Shown here: positions 31,677-44,500 of the stretch, piece by piece
Numbering within the stretch: the stretch's first letter is position 1
Layout of the letters: each line of letters opens with the position of its first letter
DNA from: Trichostrongylus colubriformis
Taxonomy: Eukaryota; Nematoda; Chromadorea; Rhabditida; Trichostrongylidae
Direction of reading: 5' to 3'
NCBI GenBank assembly: GCA_963978905.1
Contig: OZ022256.1
Span: forward strand, 11,267,501 to 11,331,500
DNA: 64,000 nt
Translations under genes and position numbers: made by a program
The notes under the pieces: generated by a model
Told to the model about the DNA's origin: nothing
Database searches by the model: none
What the model saw: the letters and a program-made list of their open reading frames with translations, nothing else

Positions 31677-34600
31677 GTGGAACTTAAGCACGTTGCCCAT
31701 GTTCAAGATTTAATCACTTTCCTCGTAAGTTTCAATTTCTTTTATCCACTTCTATTTCCGTCACTGAGCAAATGTCTCGCAGTATAGATACTATTTCATC
31801 TACTTTTATTTCATTATTAGATATATATTCAATCATGAATCAGTTAATTTCCTTGCTTAACACAACCATCAGTCATCTGGCAACAAGCTATCTGTGCAAT
31901 CCCATCCTTCACATACATAAGTATTTGAAATTGAAAGTATTTAAAAGTATTAAAATTTAAAAGTATTATAAGTATTTAAAATATAGTATTTGAAAGTATT
32001 TGAAAAGGCGTATTTGAAATTGATGGCTACCTATGTTTCTTGGTTCTAATGGACAAAAAGCTTGTTTCGCAGGAGTTGCGGTAGGGTTCATAACGAATGC
32101 CAGTCGAAAGCGATGGTTATGGAAGGGTATAAGGGATGAGGTAGCACCTACCAGTAGGGCTCCTAAATTTTCTTCTTTGCTAATTAGGTGGCGAACCTTT
32201 TTGTTGGAAAGAAGAGCTGCTTACTGTTTTGGGTTCAGGAGATTTCATCAGTCGTTTTCTGCAGTTGCTTGCAGTGCGACGTCGGGGTGCGCACAGGAAA
32301 TTGCAACACAGCGCGCGGCGTGCGACGCGATGCATGCGAGCTGAGAACGCCAATATCTTTGACTACTAAGTGATTACCATAGTTACGTCTTAATTGAAGC
32401 GTAGGACACATCAATCGCCTTAGGATCTATTCACATACGGCACCCCCAGCTCCCATAGATCGCACGTCTCAGTGTGTCCCTTTCCCCCTACATTCGTATC
32501 ATCGCAGTTGGTCCTCAACATGAAAGAAATTCTTCCCGAGAATTTACGTTTAGGCTGCTTGGCGAGAATTTCCCTTACGTGAGCACGGGTTCGGTCAAAG
32601 GGTCTTGATTTGGCAACGACAACAACTTCACGAAACTAGTAGAAGATAATTCAATTGAATAATTGGTAATAGCGGTGGTGCTCCTGTGGCTGAACGCAAG
32701 CAACGCAGCCAATCATGATTCATGACAGCAGGGCGCTGCCTGGCACGTCATCCAATATGCCCGATGTTCGCATTAGCGTTCTCACTTATCGAAAAGGTTA
32801 TAGCGAAAATTGACATGGTGATAGAGTAGTGAGGCCGTGGACCACGTATGTTTCAAATGCAGCGCAGATGTTCTCAGCAGCTTCTCTTGCGCGAATTCAT
32901 TGCAGAACTCAATTGGGTGATAGGTGGCAAGGAATCAGGAGTCAGGGGTCTATAGTATATCCTCTAGTCCGGTTCGTGTGAAAGGTTCATGGGAACAATC
33001 CGTTGCATCATTGATCTGATTAATGCATCATCCTTTATCGAGTAATTAAAGGCACCATTAGGGGTAAGGGAAAATTGAGATCTGGGAGTACATATTCTCT
33101 GAAAACGAATCTTCTACTCTAGAGGAGGTCATATGTTGCGAAAATCGCACTGAAAATCGCGGCTTGGGGTCTTATAGCGACCCCGCAGCTCGGCATGCCG
33201 TTATGCGGTTATGCGGCCGGGGGAGTCGCCGTGGAGAGGCGGGACAACAATCGCGGCCGGCTGGTTCAGACTCTGGCCTGTCTTCAGTCCACTCCGGCTA
33301 GAGACGCAAAGGATGAGGGAGAGAAGAGAGATTTTCGGGTTCTCATTTCTAGGTTTTTTCGCCATTTTATGTCGTTCTTTCTCTACTGTTATGTTGTTGA
33401 GCACCTCTACCTTCGTAATCCCCGATTTGCCAAATTTACCCCTAACGGTGTCTTTAACACATCCGAGTGGAGGCAGTAGGAGCCGACGCCGCGCAACTCA
33501 GAATTCTATCCTCACCGCGCCCTTTGCGAAACTGCCGCCCATGTCGCGTTTGCGATGCCGCATCGGGTCCATCTAACCACTAACCAGAAATAAAAGCATG
33601 TAGCATGGAAAGAATGTGCCAGTTACGCCAAAGTGTAAGAGTAGATCATCTTTTCGATATTCTCGTTTTGCTTCGTCATACCAATTACCGCATTTCGATA
33701 CCGAAAAAAAAATGCATGAAAGTCTTTTAGGAGATTATTTGTAAGTGGTCGCACGAAATCCATGCCTCAGCCATTGATTTATTTATAAGTGTATTAAATA
33801 CCATTTGGGTCAATAAAATATAGCTACTGCATTTAGCTGTCACGATCGTACAACAATTTTCGTGTGACTGAACAAGATTTATTTCCATCAGGTGATTCCC
33901 AGGTAACTTTAATCCATTCGTTGCAATTATAGTTATCTTGAAATATTTGAGGACCACCAAATGCCTCGTGGCCTCCCTGTAAGCCAGAACAACGCACTGT
34001 GGAATCTGTGCTCGGAGAATGTCCCACATTACCAGAAGCTACATCAGAAATGTCGCTGACACCTATGATCCCATCACCTTTAGTGGATCAGAAACCAATT
34101 ACCGTGGAGGTTTATCTTGAATTTTTCTATATTTTTTTATTATTCCAAAGAACAATGTATGGAATGGAGGTATAAATACATCGCTTGACGCGCCATCATG
34201 TCACACCTATTCAGGACTGGAGAGGTATTTGGAGGTACAGTTGGCCAATGTATTTTTGAAGCCATGTCCTGCGATATCCGTTCATCTCTAAACTCGCGGG
34301 TGTATGCCATTGGGACAGGAAATCGCGTGGCCTCGTTTAGCGCGCGACGTAATGGGGCGAGCTATGGGTGCCGGTTGAGTTCTGAAGCGGTTAGGCCGCG
34401 GTCATACTTTACGTGTCTGCGGCAGGGCGTGGCCGCTTATCTTGCGTCTCCACACTGCCTCGTTGCCTGCGTCATCTCTGCACCTCCCCCGTGCCACTCT
34501 CTCTCACAGGCAGCGAGAGAGAGTGGCACGGGGGAGGTGCAGAGATGACGCAGGCAACGAGGCAGTGTGGAGACGCAAGATACGCGGCCACGCCCTGCCG

Positions 34601-37600
34601 CAGACACGTAAAGTATGACCGCGGCCTTACACCGGATATGTACCCTAATGTCAGGATGCCGCACGATGGCGAGCGGCGTGCGACACAGTGTGTGTGAGCT
34701 ATGCGCGTCGCGGTAGTTGGGTCTCAAAACGATTACAACGTAATGCTAGGAGTGCGATACGCAGTTGACTTCTAATCGCTTCGGGACCCAACAATTTAGC
34801 TCGTCCGCATTGCTTCGCTTGCGACATTCCGCAGTGCGGCATCCTGACATTAAGGTACACATTCCCTTACACCTAGAACGAGGCGTAGAGCACCGTTATC
34901 GCTTATCCAAACGGCGTGCATAGCTCGTCACCGCGTCGCACATCGAACAGCGCAAAGAGAATTTTCTGTCCCAGTTGCATACACCTCTGACAGTTGTGGC
35001 GCCAATTACTTGAACTCGAACTTGTGCCTGGGCGGAATTCTGTTAGGAGAGTGCAATAGGAGAGTGCGATATGTGGTAAGAAATAAATATCGCGTCGAGG
35101 TAGATCTCTGCATTTTACCCCTCCCCCCTCCTCCTCCTCCTTTAGGGAATGAAGGGGCGTCTTGTTGGGCGCTTACTTTTATTAAAAAATGACAGTGGCG
35201 GATAGTTCCTACTTATGAACATGGAACCATGGGTTTTGCTATGTAGTACTTTCGTCGTCAGCGAAACCAATAGCAGCGCGGCTATTCTGCTTTCCTTCAT
35301 GGTGATGAATAGTGATAGATAAACTAAGTACGACCAACACGAAATTCTATCCCTGCCTTAATTGGAGATTCTTCCATCATCGCTTGATCCCGTATGCTGC
35401 ACTTCTAGTCAGTGTGTCACAGAAGATTGAGCTTGAGCTCTGCCAATATTTTCAGCTAATTGATGAGGAAGAAAACGATTTATCCATTGATAATCCTACC
35501 GAACCAGAGGAGAAACCAAGTGCCATTCATAAGGAAGAAGGAACTATCAACCGAAAGAGGAAGTGGGTGAGCGCGAATGAACTCGGTAAGTGAGCCTTGG
35601 AATACCTTCATTAGAACTATGAACCAAGTAAATGTATAGTTCATTGAAATACTATTAGGAGGGTGTATAGAATGCAACAGACCTTCGATGAGGTCCTGTT
35701 TAAGGAGAGATCTTGAGTTCTAAGTCAGTTAGAACGTGTCATATGTGGCGATCGTATAATGGAGTGGGTGAAAGTGAAAAGCGAATGCAAAGGTGAAGTG
35801 AGTGGTCAGAATGAAGTAGCTCAGTATTAGTTCGCACAAAAGTTTTCGCTGTATTGAAAATTGACCACTTCCGCGTGGTTTGTCAGAAACTACCTGTCGC
35901 GAATTTTCGGATTATTCAGATACAACTTTGCATATAAAGATCTGCTTTTTCCTTTGGAAAAAAAAAGTTAATGGGCTTTTCAAGAAGGACGCTGTTCTAG
36001 CCGTTTCTGGGATTGCAAAAAAACCACGATGTGTGTTGGCACTGGGTGTCTTTACAACTTATAGGGAATGCGCAGGAGTTAGCTCGGAGTATGACGAATA
36101 AATTTGGAAAGGATGTTACCAAGCGTACTAGGAAGTCATGGCGCGCTATTTAAAAGGGGTTTTTGCATCGTGTGAGGGCACGTGCATGAAACACATGTGA
36201 TGTCCATTTTTGCTGAGCGGTCCTACGAATGTCAAAAAAGAGGTTAATGGTGCGAACCCCACTGAGGAGAAATTTTTGCAAAATTCGGATTTTTAGTTAC
36301 TGGGTTCGTAAATATTTGAATATGAAGATCAAGTGCAGCAATCACCTTTAGAATTCCAAACTACCCTCTATGGACAGTTTTCAGCAATTTTGATTGTCCA
36401 ATTCCCTGGGGCCGTCAGCGGTTATAGCGCACGAACGAGGCGTTTTTGCGCCAAACGGATTTGGTATTCATGCTGAGGGGGTCGAACCACTTCAGGGATA
36501 AATTTCCAGCCCAATCGAGGTTATGGCCGAAATTCGAAAATTACCACAAAAGTCGGGGAACGGTTTTGAAACTGCTACCCACTTTCAGTCCATGACGGTG
36601 ATAAGATTTTTCTTTCCTTATTTGACTTTGTTTTGGATGTAACAGAAGAACACCTTTGGATCTGCACATGCTCAAAGCTAGAAAGGCTATGCGTTACAAT
36701 AAGTGGGTTGAAATCGCTCTTCTGGAAAAAATTCCTTACTCCTTTTCTGGCATTCGTAAGGTCGCTCAGCAAGGAGGACTTCAGTCAGATACTCCTATAC
36801 GTACATCCATACAATGGAAAAACCGTCCAAAAGCGCGTTATGCTCTGAAAAAACTCCCTCGTAAGGAGGCAAAACCGAAGTGAAGCACCCTTGCGTCACT
36901 TTTACACGGTCTATCGTAGAGCCACCTCCATACTCCGCGGTGGTGAAGTATGTTTGCTTTCAATGAGTAACTTAAGTCTGATCGCTTCACGGGATGATGC
37001 CAACCTTCCCTCCCTCCTCACTCTCCAAAAAACTGTACAAAATCCTATGTGGAAGTTCCGTTCAATTCTTTGCCAACCTTGGATGTGAGAGATAGATCTA
37101 AGATGATGAGGATGTTGAATGAGTAAAGTTTCTCCAGTGATTGTTGAGAAAATGATCGGAATCTGATGGTTTTCCTTTGTTTACTGACTAATGTGTTTAA
37201 GTGAAGTTACTTCCGAAGTTAGGCTATCCCATACGTAGAATACTTTCCGATCGACCTGATTTTGAGGAGATGCTAAAGTACACCCTCAAGTCACCTAATC
37301 ACCTGCGTGTTTAATTTTTCCTTTATTTTGTGTAATTCATCTTCGAATGAACTCATGCCTCTTGGCTTACAGCATTGTTTGGCTCCATGAAACAACTGAA
37401 CCTCAACATTGCAATTCTGAAAAGGAGGAAGGTGCTGACCAATACAACCCTTTGTGCGGTGAGATTTGTCCGAATGCAGTTATTGGCTTCTTTTTTTAAT
37501 ATTTTGATTGAAAAATTGCTTTCAAAGAGCTTTCTTAGGTGTGTGAGAAGCAGGTTGCAACAACTCCCAGGAGTTTTGCACTTCATGCTGGTACCAAGCA

Positions 37601-40600
37601 TATGGACTTGTGTTCGTGAGTTTTTGTTGAATGTTAGTTTTTCTGTTTTTTAGCTTTTTGAGATCGTTGAGCTTCCATTGTTTAATTCGCTGTGGCATTT
37701 ACCTCTTGCTGGACCCTCAACGGTATGCGAGAAGATGTGCCTTTTCATCATGGTTCATATTTTCAACCTGTCTTGCATCCCACAAATCATCTGAGTTGGG
37801 CCGCCGTCAGACTTTCCGATTCTGCGATTTTCCTACTTCCTACTGTGCGGATTTGCGGGGTCGGTACGCGAAGTTGCAGCAGTGCAACATCTCAAGGTCC
37901 CAGTATCGTGTGTGGAAGTGCAGCGCTGCAAAATCGCGAAGTCTGACGGCAGCCTTATGAAGGCCTCGAGAGCGCATGTTGTAGCAAGCCGTACTAGCCA
38001 GCTGTTTGCCAACCAGGGTGGCGCCTTCTTTTGACATACTGGGCTAAAATGCAGCGTATATTGAGCAAAAAAGAGAAAAGGTGACTCATGAGTATTACTT
38101 GGGCATAAAGGTGCTAGAAGATGTGGGAAACGGGCACTCCAAGTTTTGCTGTTGAACTAATGTGCCTCCTCTCTATTTGCCTTTTTTGTCGCCTCCGTAA
38201 GCTGTGTTCACACTCGGCGGCGCATACCTAACGGGGAAACCCCAGTCAATACACTCAGTGCTGGCTACGAATTCATTCGTGTATGTTCCTCTTGGGAGGG
38301 AGAGTGAAATATTCCATCAGTGAATGAACAATGTATATGTTTATAATATAATGAGTTGTTTAGTGCTCTCTCTTTGTCTTTACATTCGATTCTATTTAGT
38401 GGGAGGCACTATTTCGTCTCGCGCTGAAGAATTCCATTTTCCATACAACTTTGCCTAGCCACTTTCCATTATCGCAGCCCGAATCTACATTGAGGGTTAA
38501 AACGAGGTTTTCGCAATGTAAAGACATGCAAAAAAAGAGAACTGTCTTTCCTATTCACGTCGAGGACTCAGTGCTAAATTACGGAGTTTTTTCCGCGGTT
38601 CATGACTAGTAGGGCACTGCTTGGCTTGAAGGCACCGCCTGGGGTAAAGAAAAATGTAAACTAGGAAGACTAACCCTTTGGAAACAAATATTCCAGTTCC
38701 AAAGCATTGAGAAACGCTTTTTGGGGTCACATCATCACCGCAGCACCGCGAGTTGCGCTACTACACATCCGCCGTTGGAATGCATGCAGGGCGAGACTAC
38801 GTTCGCGACCGATTGACTTACAAGGGAAGGATACCGTGTCGAAAACATCTTTCGACGCGCTTTCGACGCTAATTTCAAATCTATACGATATCTGCCAACT
38901 ATTCTCTGAGTGGAGCTATGTAGGGTTTTTCTTGGTAAATAACACCATTACCTGATACGTTCGAGAACCCTCATTGGGCGAGCCAAACATTTTCGCGCGA
39001 AGTCAGTGCGATTTCCGTGTTCATGGGATCGAATAACTTCATGGAACAAGTTTTTAGCCAATTCGAGAATTTGAGCGAACTTCCGAAAAATTCTTGGTCA
39101 CATTGGACAGCTCATTGAGCAAAGGGGAACTCGTTGATCTTCGCCAAGCAAGTGCTCTTATTAGGCTTTTTAGGTAGACCTAGTTTGATGAACGTTTGTA
39201 ATAGATATGATTAGCTTATTTTTGTGATGGTTAATGGCTTTCTTATAGAAATTTTTTTTTCAAAAAATATTACTCAGCCTATGATCACCCTCAATTTCCC
39301 GAAGTTGTGTCAAAGCTCGATTTGGCTGAAAATTTTTTGCTCAGGGTTAATCCCCCAGAGAGCGAATATCATAATTGTTTTACGCAATAACGCCTAGTTG
39401 TAGCACTATCGGAGTTTACTCATATAAACGAGCTGAATCACCGAGTTTTCTGCGATTTTCAAGGTAGGGATGGTGACGCAGAAAACGAATATAGCGGTTA
39501 TTGTACATGACAACGCTTTTGCGCATGTCACCCAGACATAAAAGATAGCCTTTATAAAGGGCAAAAAAGAAAACCTGATTTCATGGGGATCCCATCCAAG
39601 ATACCATTTCATGCCAATCGCCACGACTGCCTCTATGATATGGTACTGTTGGAACCCTTCACTTCCCTTGCACATCTGCGACTTTGGCGAGGAACAGGCT
39701 TATACAGGGGGTGCAAAAAAAAAGTAATTTTGCCCACGGCTCACATCTCCCAATTATACAAAACATAGGGAAACGAAAGAAATGAAAGTATTGGGGCAAA
39801 GTATTCCCGAAATGTTCCTCTAAAAGCAGGAACAGGCTGAGACTCACTACTTTCATTTTCATAAAAATATAAAACCTTTAAGCGGCGCAGTCGGGCTTCG
39901 GAGCACCCACGGTATCAAGGTCCCCTTGAAACAGTGGAGCCGGGTTCCATGTTAGGTCTTTTGTGGGAAGCTTCCTAAGGATTGGCCCTTCGGTTCATGG
40001 AAGTCATAGAGCCCCTGCTGCTTGGACAAGGCTGCTATGATCCGAAGTATCATTTTCATGCCCAAATCCGCCTCCGGAGGGGTTTCAGTGGTAAGTGCAC
40101 GTTTTGGCTCTTGGAAACGAAGGGCGCTGGGAACCCGGAAAAACGGGATCCTAAAGAACACCCAGTATGAATCCCCTTAGGTACCCAGAGTGAACGGACC
40201 TCCGCAAGGTTGTGAACGAGGGCGACGAAATTTCGGATTTTGCCCAGTTGAGGTGTTACGTCTTGTTCACTCTTTCCTCGCTCCCGTTCCTGCTCGTGCA
40301 GAAGGCTGCCACGGAGTATAGTGATAGAGTGAGGTCTGCTCTTGAATCTGGGGATGTGAATACCTCAACAGAATTTGCTGTAGTTCGACTAAAGGGGGTG
40401 AAAGTGGACGAGACAAAATTACTTTTTTTTTGGCACCCCCTGTACACGTGGAACCGGTGCATTCAAAAAAAAAACCATGATAACTCTATTCATTGAATCG
40501 CTTGGCAGATTTTGGATACAGACTTGAAATCAGCGTCTAAAAAACGCGTGTTATGTCTTACAGTGAATGGCCACTTCGACCTGGTATCCTTCCCTTGTTG

Positions 40601-41511
40601 GCCTCTCGCTCATCTGCATCTAATCCACCGGCCAGTGATGCAGAGGGGCATGATAGTGAGATAGCGAGGGGGGAGGATTCTGAAGAAGATTCTAATTTCT
40701 TCGGTCTTCCGCCGTTTTCTTCCTTTCTTTCTCTATTGCTTTATTGTAGAGCACCTCTGCACTTTACAATTACTCCAGCATATGCTAAGTTTACCTTTCC
40801 CACAGTCTTTGAGTATGACATCGAGGTGGATCAATAAATTGCTTTGTTTGCAGCTACCGATGTGCAATCTGTCAGTATGGTGCCTCCATAAAAGGAAACG
40901 TGATCAAACATATCAAGCATCATGCCAGCACGGACGTTACCATCACTGTTCCATTAGATCATTATATTGAAGCAAATCTCATCACCATACCGTATGTTTC
41001 TACGCAATTGTTGCTAAACAGTGAGTCATTCTGAAGCTCAAAATTGAAAGCGAAGGTGCATGAGACTGTATAGCTGAGGAAAAGCATGTCACCGTATAAT
41101 TTCCGACGCGTGCAATCATTGATGTATTGATCTAAGTTGCGTGGATCTGTGATAATGACAGTCTTACGCAGCACGTGACGCATTCGCTTCTGCGGGAGCG
41201 ATGTGCCGATCAGTTTAGAACCTTGCGAGAAACTAGAGAGCGCCTCTATTACCAGTTGCATCACATACCGTCACTTGGGACTCATGCGCCCAGTAGAGGT
41301 TTCGTTTGTCTTGAACATTCAAATTACCGTCAGCTGCCGTAAGTTTTTAGTCACAGAACGTCTTTGGCTGCAGATTGCTCCATGAAAGCGTTATGGCTGT
41401 ACCGTGTTTGATATAAAAATTTCGATTTGCAGGTTCACGAAGCAGCAGTGCGACAAGATAAAGGACATGATCGAAACCTGCTTCTCAGTAAAATCATCAG
41501 AACGTGTGTAA
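31677..41511 (+). CDS. C2H2 zinc-finger protein (3' part resolved, 5' end not)
   Basis: Phase-consistent exons: 35456-35566, 37207-37306, 37373-37458, 37539-37615, 40854-40991, 41433-41511. An upstream exon at 31677-31724 (VELKHVAHVQDLITFL) also fits in phase but is less certain. The product has an acidic stretch (LIDEEENDLSIDNPTEPEE), a basic NRKRKW, then two fingers split over introns: CAVCEKQVATTPRSFALHAG with TKH, directly followed by CAICQYGASIKGNVIKHIKH. Both show C-x2-C and paired histidines. The C-terminus is KDMIETCFSVKSSERV. DNA or RNA binding in the nucleus is the usual role of such fingers; no specific family is recognised. The acceptor at 37206 (GTGAAG) is weak. Introns are loaded with MITEs. 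The initiator Met was not found, so the listed start is only the first plausible exon. Confidence 0.7.
31920..32020. repeat. AAGTATTT-type simple repeat
   Basis: About 100 bp of irregular AAGTATTTGAAA and AAAAGTATT units. Short-period microsatellite with no other signal. Confidence 0.8.
33048..33455 (+). repeat. MITE, family C, copy 2
   Basis: A 408 bp element with ends AAAGGCACCATTAGGGGTAA and TTACCCCTAACGGTGTCTTT. It is the reverse complement of the copy at 21718-22130. Flanking sequence is consistent with a 3 bp TTA/TAA target. In the 5' region or a long intron of the zinc-finger gene. Confidence 0.85.
34394..34626. mobile_element. Near-perfect 233 bp palindrome with TTA duplications
   Basis: The left arm (GGCCGCGGTCATACTTTACG and on) and the right arm are reverse complements over about 105 bp each, meeting at a short centre (CTCTCACAGGCAGCGAGAG). 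I find only one or two mismatches. The element is flanked by TTA on both sides (34391-34393 and 34627-34629), a 3 bp duplication typical of PIF/Harbinger-type insertion. It encodes nothing. Confidence 0.85.
34648..34851. repeat. Second nested foldback element
   Basis: Ends AATGTCAGGATGCCGCAC and GTGCGGCATCCTGACATT are perfect inverted repeats. The inner arms include GTTGGGTCTCAAAACGATTA facing a TAATCGCTTCGGGACCCAAC-like segment. Inserted beside the palindrome within the family F element. Confidence 0.75.
36657..36883 (+). other. Unassigned ORF with a good acceptor
   Basis: A frame of about 75 codons, starting near an AACAG acceptor at 36643 and ending TGA at 36883, encodes a basic peptide (RYNKWVEIALLEKIPYSF, then SIQWKNRPKARYALKKLPRK). 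It ends EAKPK. It lies between exons of the zinc-finger gene and cannot join the preceding exon in phase. A second frame is open across the same span, so the coding evidence is weak. It may be an alternative terminal exon, a small separate gene or chance. I recognise no family. Confidence 0.25.
38975..39190. repeat. Interspersed repeat, family D, copy 1
   Basis: Shares a block of about 190 bp with 62595-62790: a CGAGCCAAACATTTTCGCGC-like start, ACAAGTTTTTAGCCAATTCG, and the tail TGATCTTCGCCAAGCAAGTG. A weaker relative lies at 36410-36560. No terminal repeats recognised. Confidence 0.65.
39705..40442. mobile_element. Tc1/mariner-type non-autonomous element with CAGGGGGTGC ends
   Basis: The left end CAGGGGGTGCAAAAAAAAAG (continuing TAATTTTG) is mirrored by the right end, and the element is flanked by TA on both sides. 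738 bp in total, without a transposase frame. Its interior from about 39970 to 40360 is the reverse complement of the repeat at 14790-15380. It sits in the last long intron of the zinc-finger gene. Confidence 0.85.
40553..40820 (+). repeat. Decayed family C MITE fragment
   Basis: The segment TTTCTTCCTTTCTTTCTCTA with TTATTGTAGAGCACCTCTGC follows the order of the right half of the family C copy at 33048-33455 (TTTCTCTACTGTTATGTTG, GAGCACCTCTAC). The terminal repeat is degraded. It lies just upstream of a zinc-finger exon. Confidence 0.5.
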
Positions 41512-44500
41512 CTTATTGCAAGGGAATTCGAAATTTTGAGCCACCAGGAAGAAGCTGTTGTCCCTGCCATGAATGTACACTACCCTGCATATCAAAAAGC
41601 GTACGCAGTGCGTAACAAAGAGGCGTGCTATCGCGGCACTGACTTATGCCGCTCCCTCGTCATGTTATGATGATTTCTATTTATGTTGTGGAAAATTTGT
41701 AAATATATTCCGAAAAACTCCATCCTACTGTGATCTTTTTTAACTATGAGGTCCGATGCTGAAAACGCGAAAAAAAGGCATTGGGACGTTTAAGCCGGCC
41801 TGTTTCCGCCGATGTATTAAAGGGTGTAGTGTAATCGAAACACCTGCACCCATCCACAGACGGCGATTAAAGCCTGCCCGCCTCCTACATGGAAGGTGCC
41901 TTTGAAGTAATTTAGGATGGTTGCTATGGTGTGATTATACTTTTTGAGCTTTTTGAGAAAAGTGAAACCGAAATAAGGAGCTGTGATGGAATGTTGGTGT
42001 CGATATTTTAAATCTTGCTATCACTATCGATAGGCTGATGAGAAGCGCTAGTATCAGGCATTCGGTCAAGCCTTATTATTGTAGACCTATCGATATTACT
42101 GTTCTTCATCACACCTGGTTTCCTCCGAGCTTCACACTTTCTCTAGTTGCAATAAAAATGAAGCCAACTCACTTCATTCTCACCTAAGAACATCGAAACA
42201 TTGTGATAAAAAAGAGTATTAAGAGATATATAGATATCCCTATTGTTTTGTTTTATGGCAAATTTGAGTTTGTAATTGTTTAATCCGTTTTTACTGGCTT
42301 AATTGTCAGGGCGTAGCGTCATACTCGTTTCAATCTCACATTAAATGTTGCCATAAAATTCGATGGTTTCTACTCATTTTTGGGAATTTCACTTATTTTT
42401 GTAACTTTAATGTAGTTGTTGTTTTGTGTACTTCCTGTAGAGTGTTGCTATACGAGTATTCTCATTAAGCATTCCACTCGCCCCAAATAAGTTGTTATAT
42501 ATTCGTTTAATACCATGTGATAAAGACTGTGAAGATTAAATAGTTGAAGTCGTTTTCGTTAGATGTGCCTCCTACTCGAATCTCACCTGGAATCGTACAA
42601 TTAACATGAAGTAGGGCAGTATGGCATCAATATGATCAAATTAGATGGAGCAGTAGCCGATCTCCTTTCTTCATGAGTTCCTTCCCATTCAGCATTATGA
42701 TGCAAATTAAAATTGAATAAATGAATTGCGGGACTACCGAGGGATGGGACCGTGTTAATACTAGGCAACGCGATCGCGATTGACGCACTGCAACCGCAAC
42801 GCAGGCTCCATCGGCTATCTTGATGTCTGCCGTGGCCATTAGCCACACAGCAGAGGATCTTAGTCGGGGATACAACGCTACACTACATTTGTGGTGGCAC
42901 CACCCTATCGGTACACACCTTTGCAAAAAATTCTAATGCTACGTACCAACCTCGATCCAGTCGATAAAAAACTAAAGGAATGCTGATTGCAAATATGAAA
43001 ATCAAAATTGCAAGATGCCGCTCCTTACTAGGGGTCGAAGCATGCTCACGATGCTCATCGGGATGGTACTTCGCTTGAAGTGACGCACTAACGAGGCCTT
43101 TTAATGAGAGACGTGGGCGGAGGTAGGGTGGTGACAGGTGGCGCACATCCACTTTCATGGTGCCAGTATCAAATCTCGCATCAAGGCCTGTCCAGGCCAT
43201 TTAAGCCTTCATCCCTTTGAGGTAGGTGAACTAGTACCAGGCTCGTCTGGGAGGACTAAAGCTCCGACATGTACATCGGCTGGACTTAGCAAGTCTTTGT
43301 ATAGGCTAAATCGCATTTAGCTGCCACGACGATTCTGAATGGAACTAAAATGCGCGGCGCATCCCACAGAAGGGATCGACGGCAGAAACCCTATTCGTTC
43401 ACCCTCGTCAAGCAAAGCATCTAGCCAATGAGTCTTTGCAAAAACATTTTCACCCCTTCCAACTCGCTTCAAATAGGCATTTTGCAATCTCGTTCTCGTG
43501 ATTGTAAACAGCATTCGACAACTTCGTGATGTCATGGGTATGACAGCATTATAACTGAATTATGAAATCGAAATGAAGGCTAACGAAGTTCGAAACATTA
43601 AAGTCAGTAGAGACCTGCTGGACAAGTCTCCTTACCCAGTCTGCTAACAAGTTCCCGTTCTAGGCCGTTGCGACCGAGCACTGTGAAAGCGTTTCTCTGA
43701 GGCCATACCATTCCTCAAAAAAGGGTGGGGCATCATGTCGAGGAACAAGGGAGGCGGAGGAAAACGGACCAAACGAATCAAAAATGTGAGATAATGATGG
43801 ATTGCAACAGAAAATGGGTTTGTGAACAGGTGGAGTGAAATTGGTACCAATGTAGCTGAGGGGAGGAGCACTCCTTTATGCCTAGCGTTCGGCGCTACTT
43901 TTGTGTCGTTAGCCCCCCCCCCCCCCCCCCCCTCCGTCTCACGTAAAAATATATATTTGGTTCACAAATTGATATTTGTAGAACGGTTTCGAGTGAGGGA
44001 CGACAGGGGACAATCAGTACCTTCCCCCCCCCCTCCTTACTATGTAGTAAAAACATATGTAACATAACATAACATAACATACTATGTATTAACACCGTGA
44101 AATAAACAAAAGTACACCAGCAGCATACGATCCCCCTTAATGAGATGGCACGACAAAAGTTCGACCCTGACCCGAAACTGTGAAACGAAATGTGCTGCAC
44201 CGCATCGTTTTAAATTCATGTAAATAATTATGTGAAAAATGAAATTTTGGCTTTGAACTTTCGTAAACAACAGGAATTTCACTACAGTAGTCCTTGGCAT
44301 ACTGTAGCGCATTCATCTCGTTAGTGCAGTTAACCACCAGTCCGCGAAACAGCCTTGTTTGAAATTCGCGCGCGATGCTCAAAATGCGCGATGGACGCGA
44401 CATTCGTAATACCACTGCGCCTGGTTTTAAAGCTTTCCTATCTTTTTCACGAGGAATCGACTTGTTGGTTAGTCTGCAGTAGATCTCTGATTAAGGTGGA

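Larger units (their letters stand above)
34295..34990. repeat. Foldback MITE, family F, copy 2, with two nested insertions
   Basis: The outer arms match the 18421-18653 element: GGGTGTATGCCATTGGGACA on the left (from about 34299) and TGTCCCAGTTGCATACACC on the right (to about 34987). Between them are the perfect palindrome at 34394-34626 and a second foldback at 34648-34851. Without these the host would be about the size of copy 1. Confidence 0.75.

Noticed and set aside
34198..34727. Overlapping frames of 94-116 codons on both strands
   Set aside because: They lie on the palindrome; the + and - strand products share the same peptide because the arms are reverse complements.
37631..37960. 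Frames after the first zinc-finger exon (109 and 84 codons)
   Set aside because: The donor at 37616 joins in phase to the second finger at 40854; no frame in between has a matching phase and a conserved motif, so it is taken as intron.
41427..41615. 62-codon frame starting at the last zinc-finger exon
   Set aside because: The phase from the exon ending 40991 selects a different frame, which stops at 41511.
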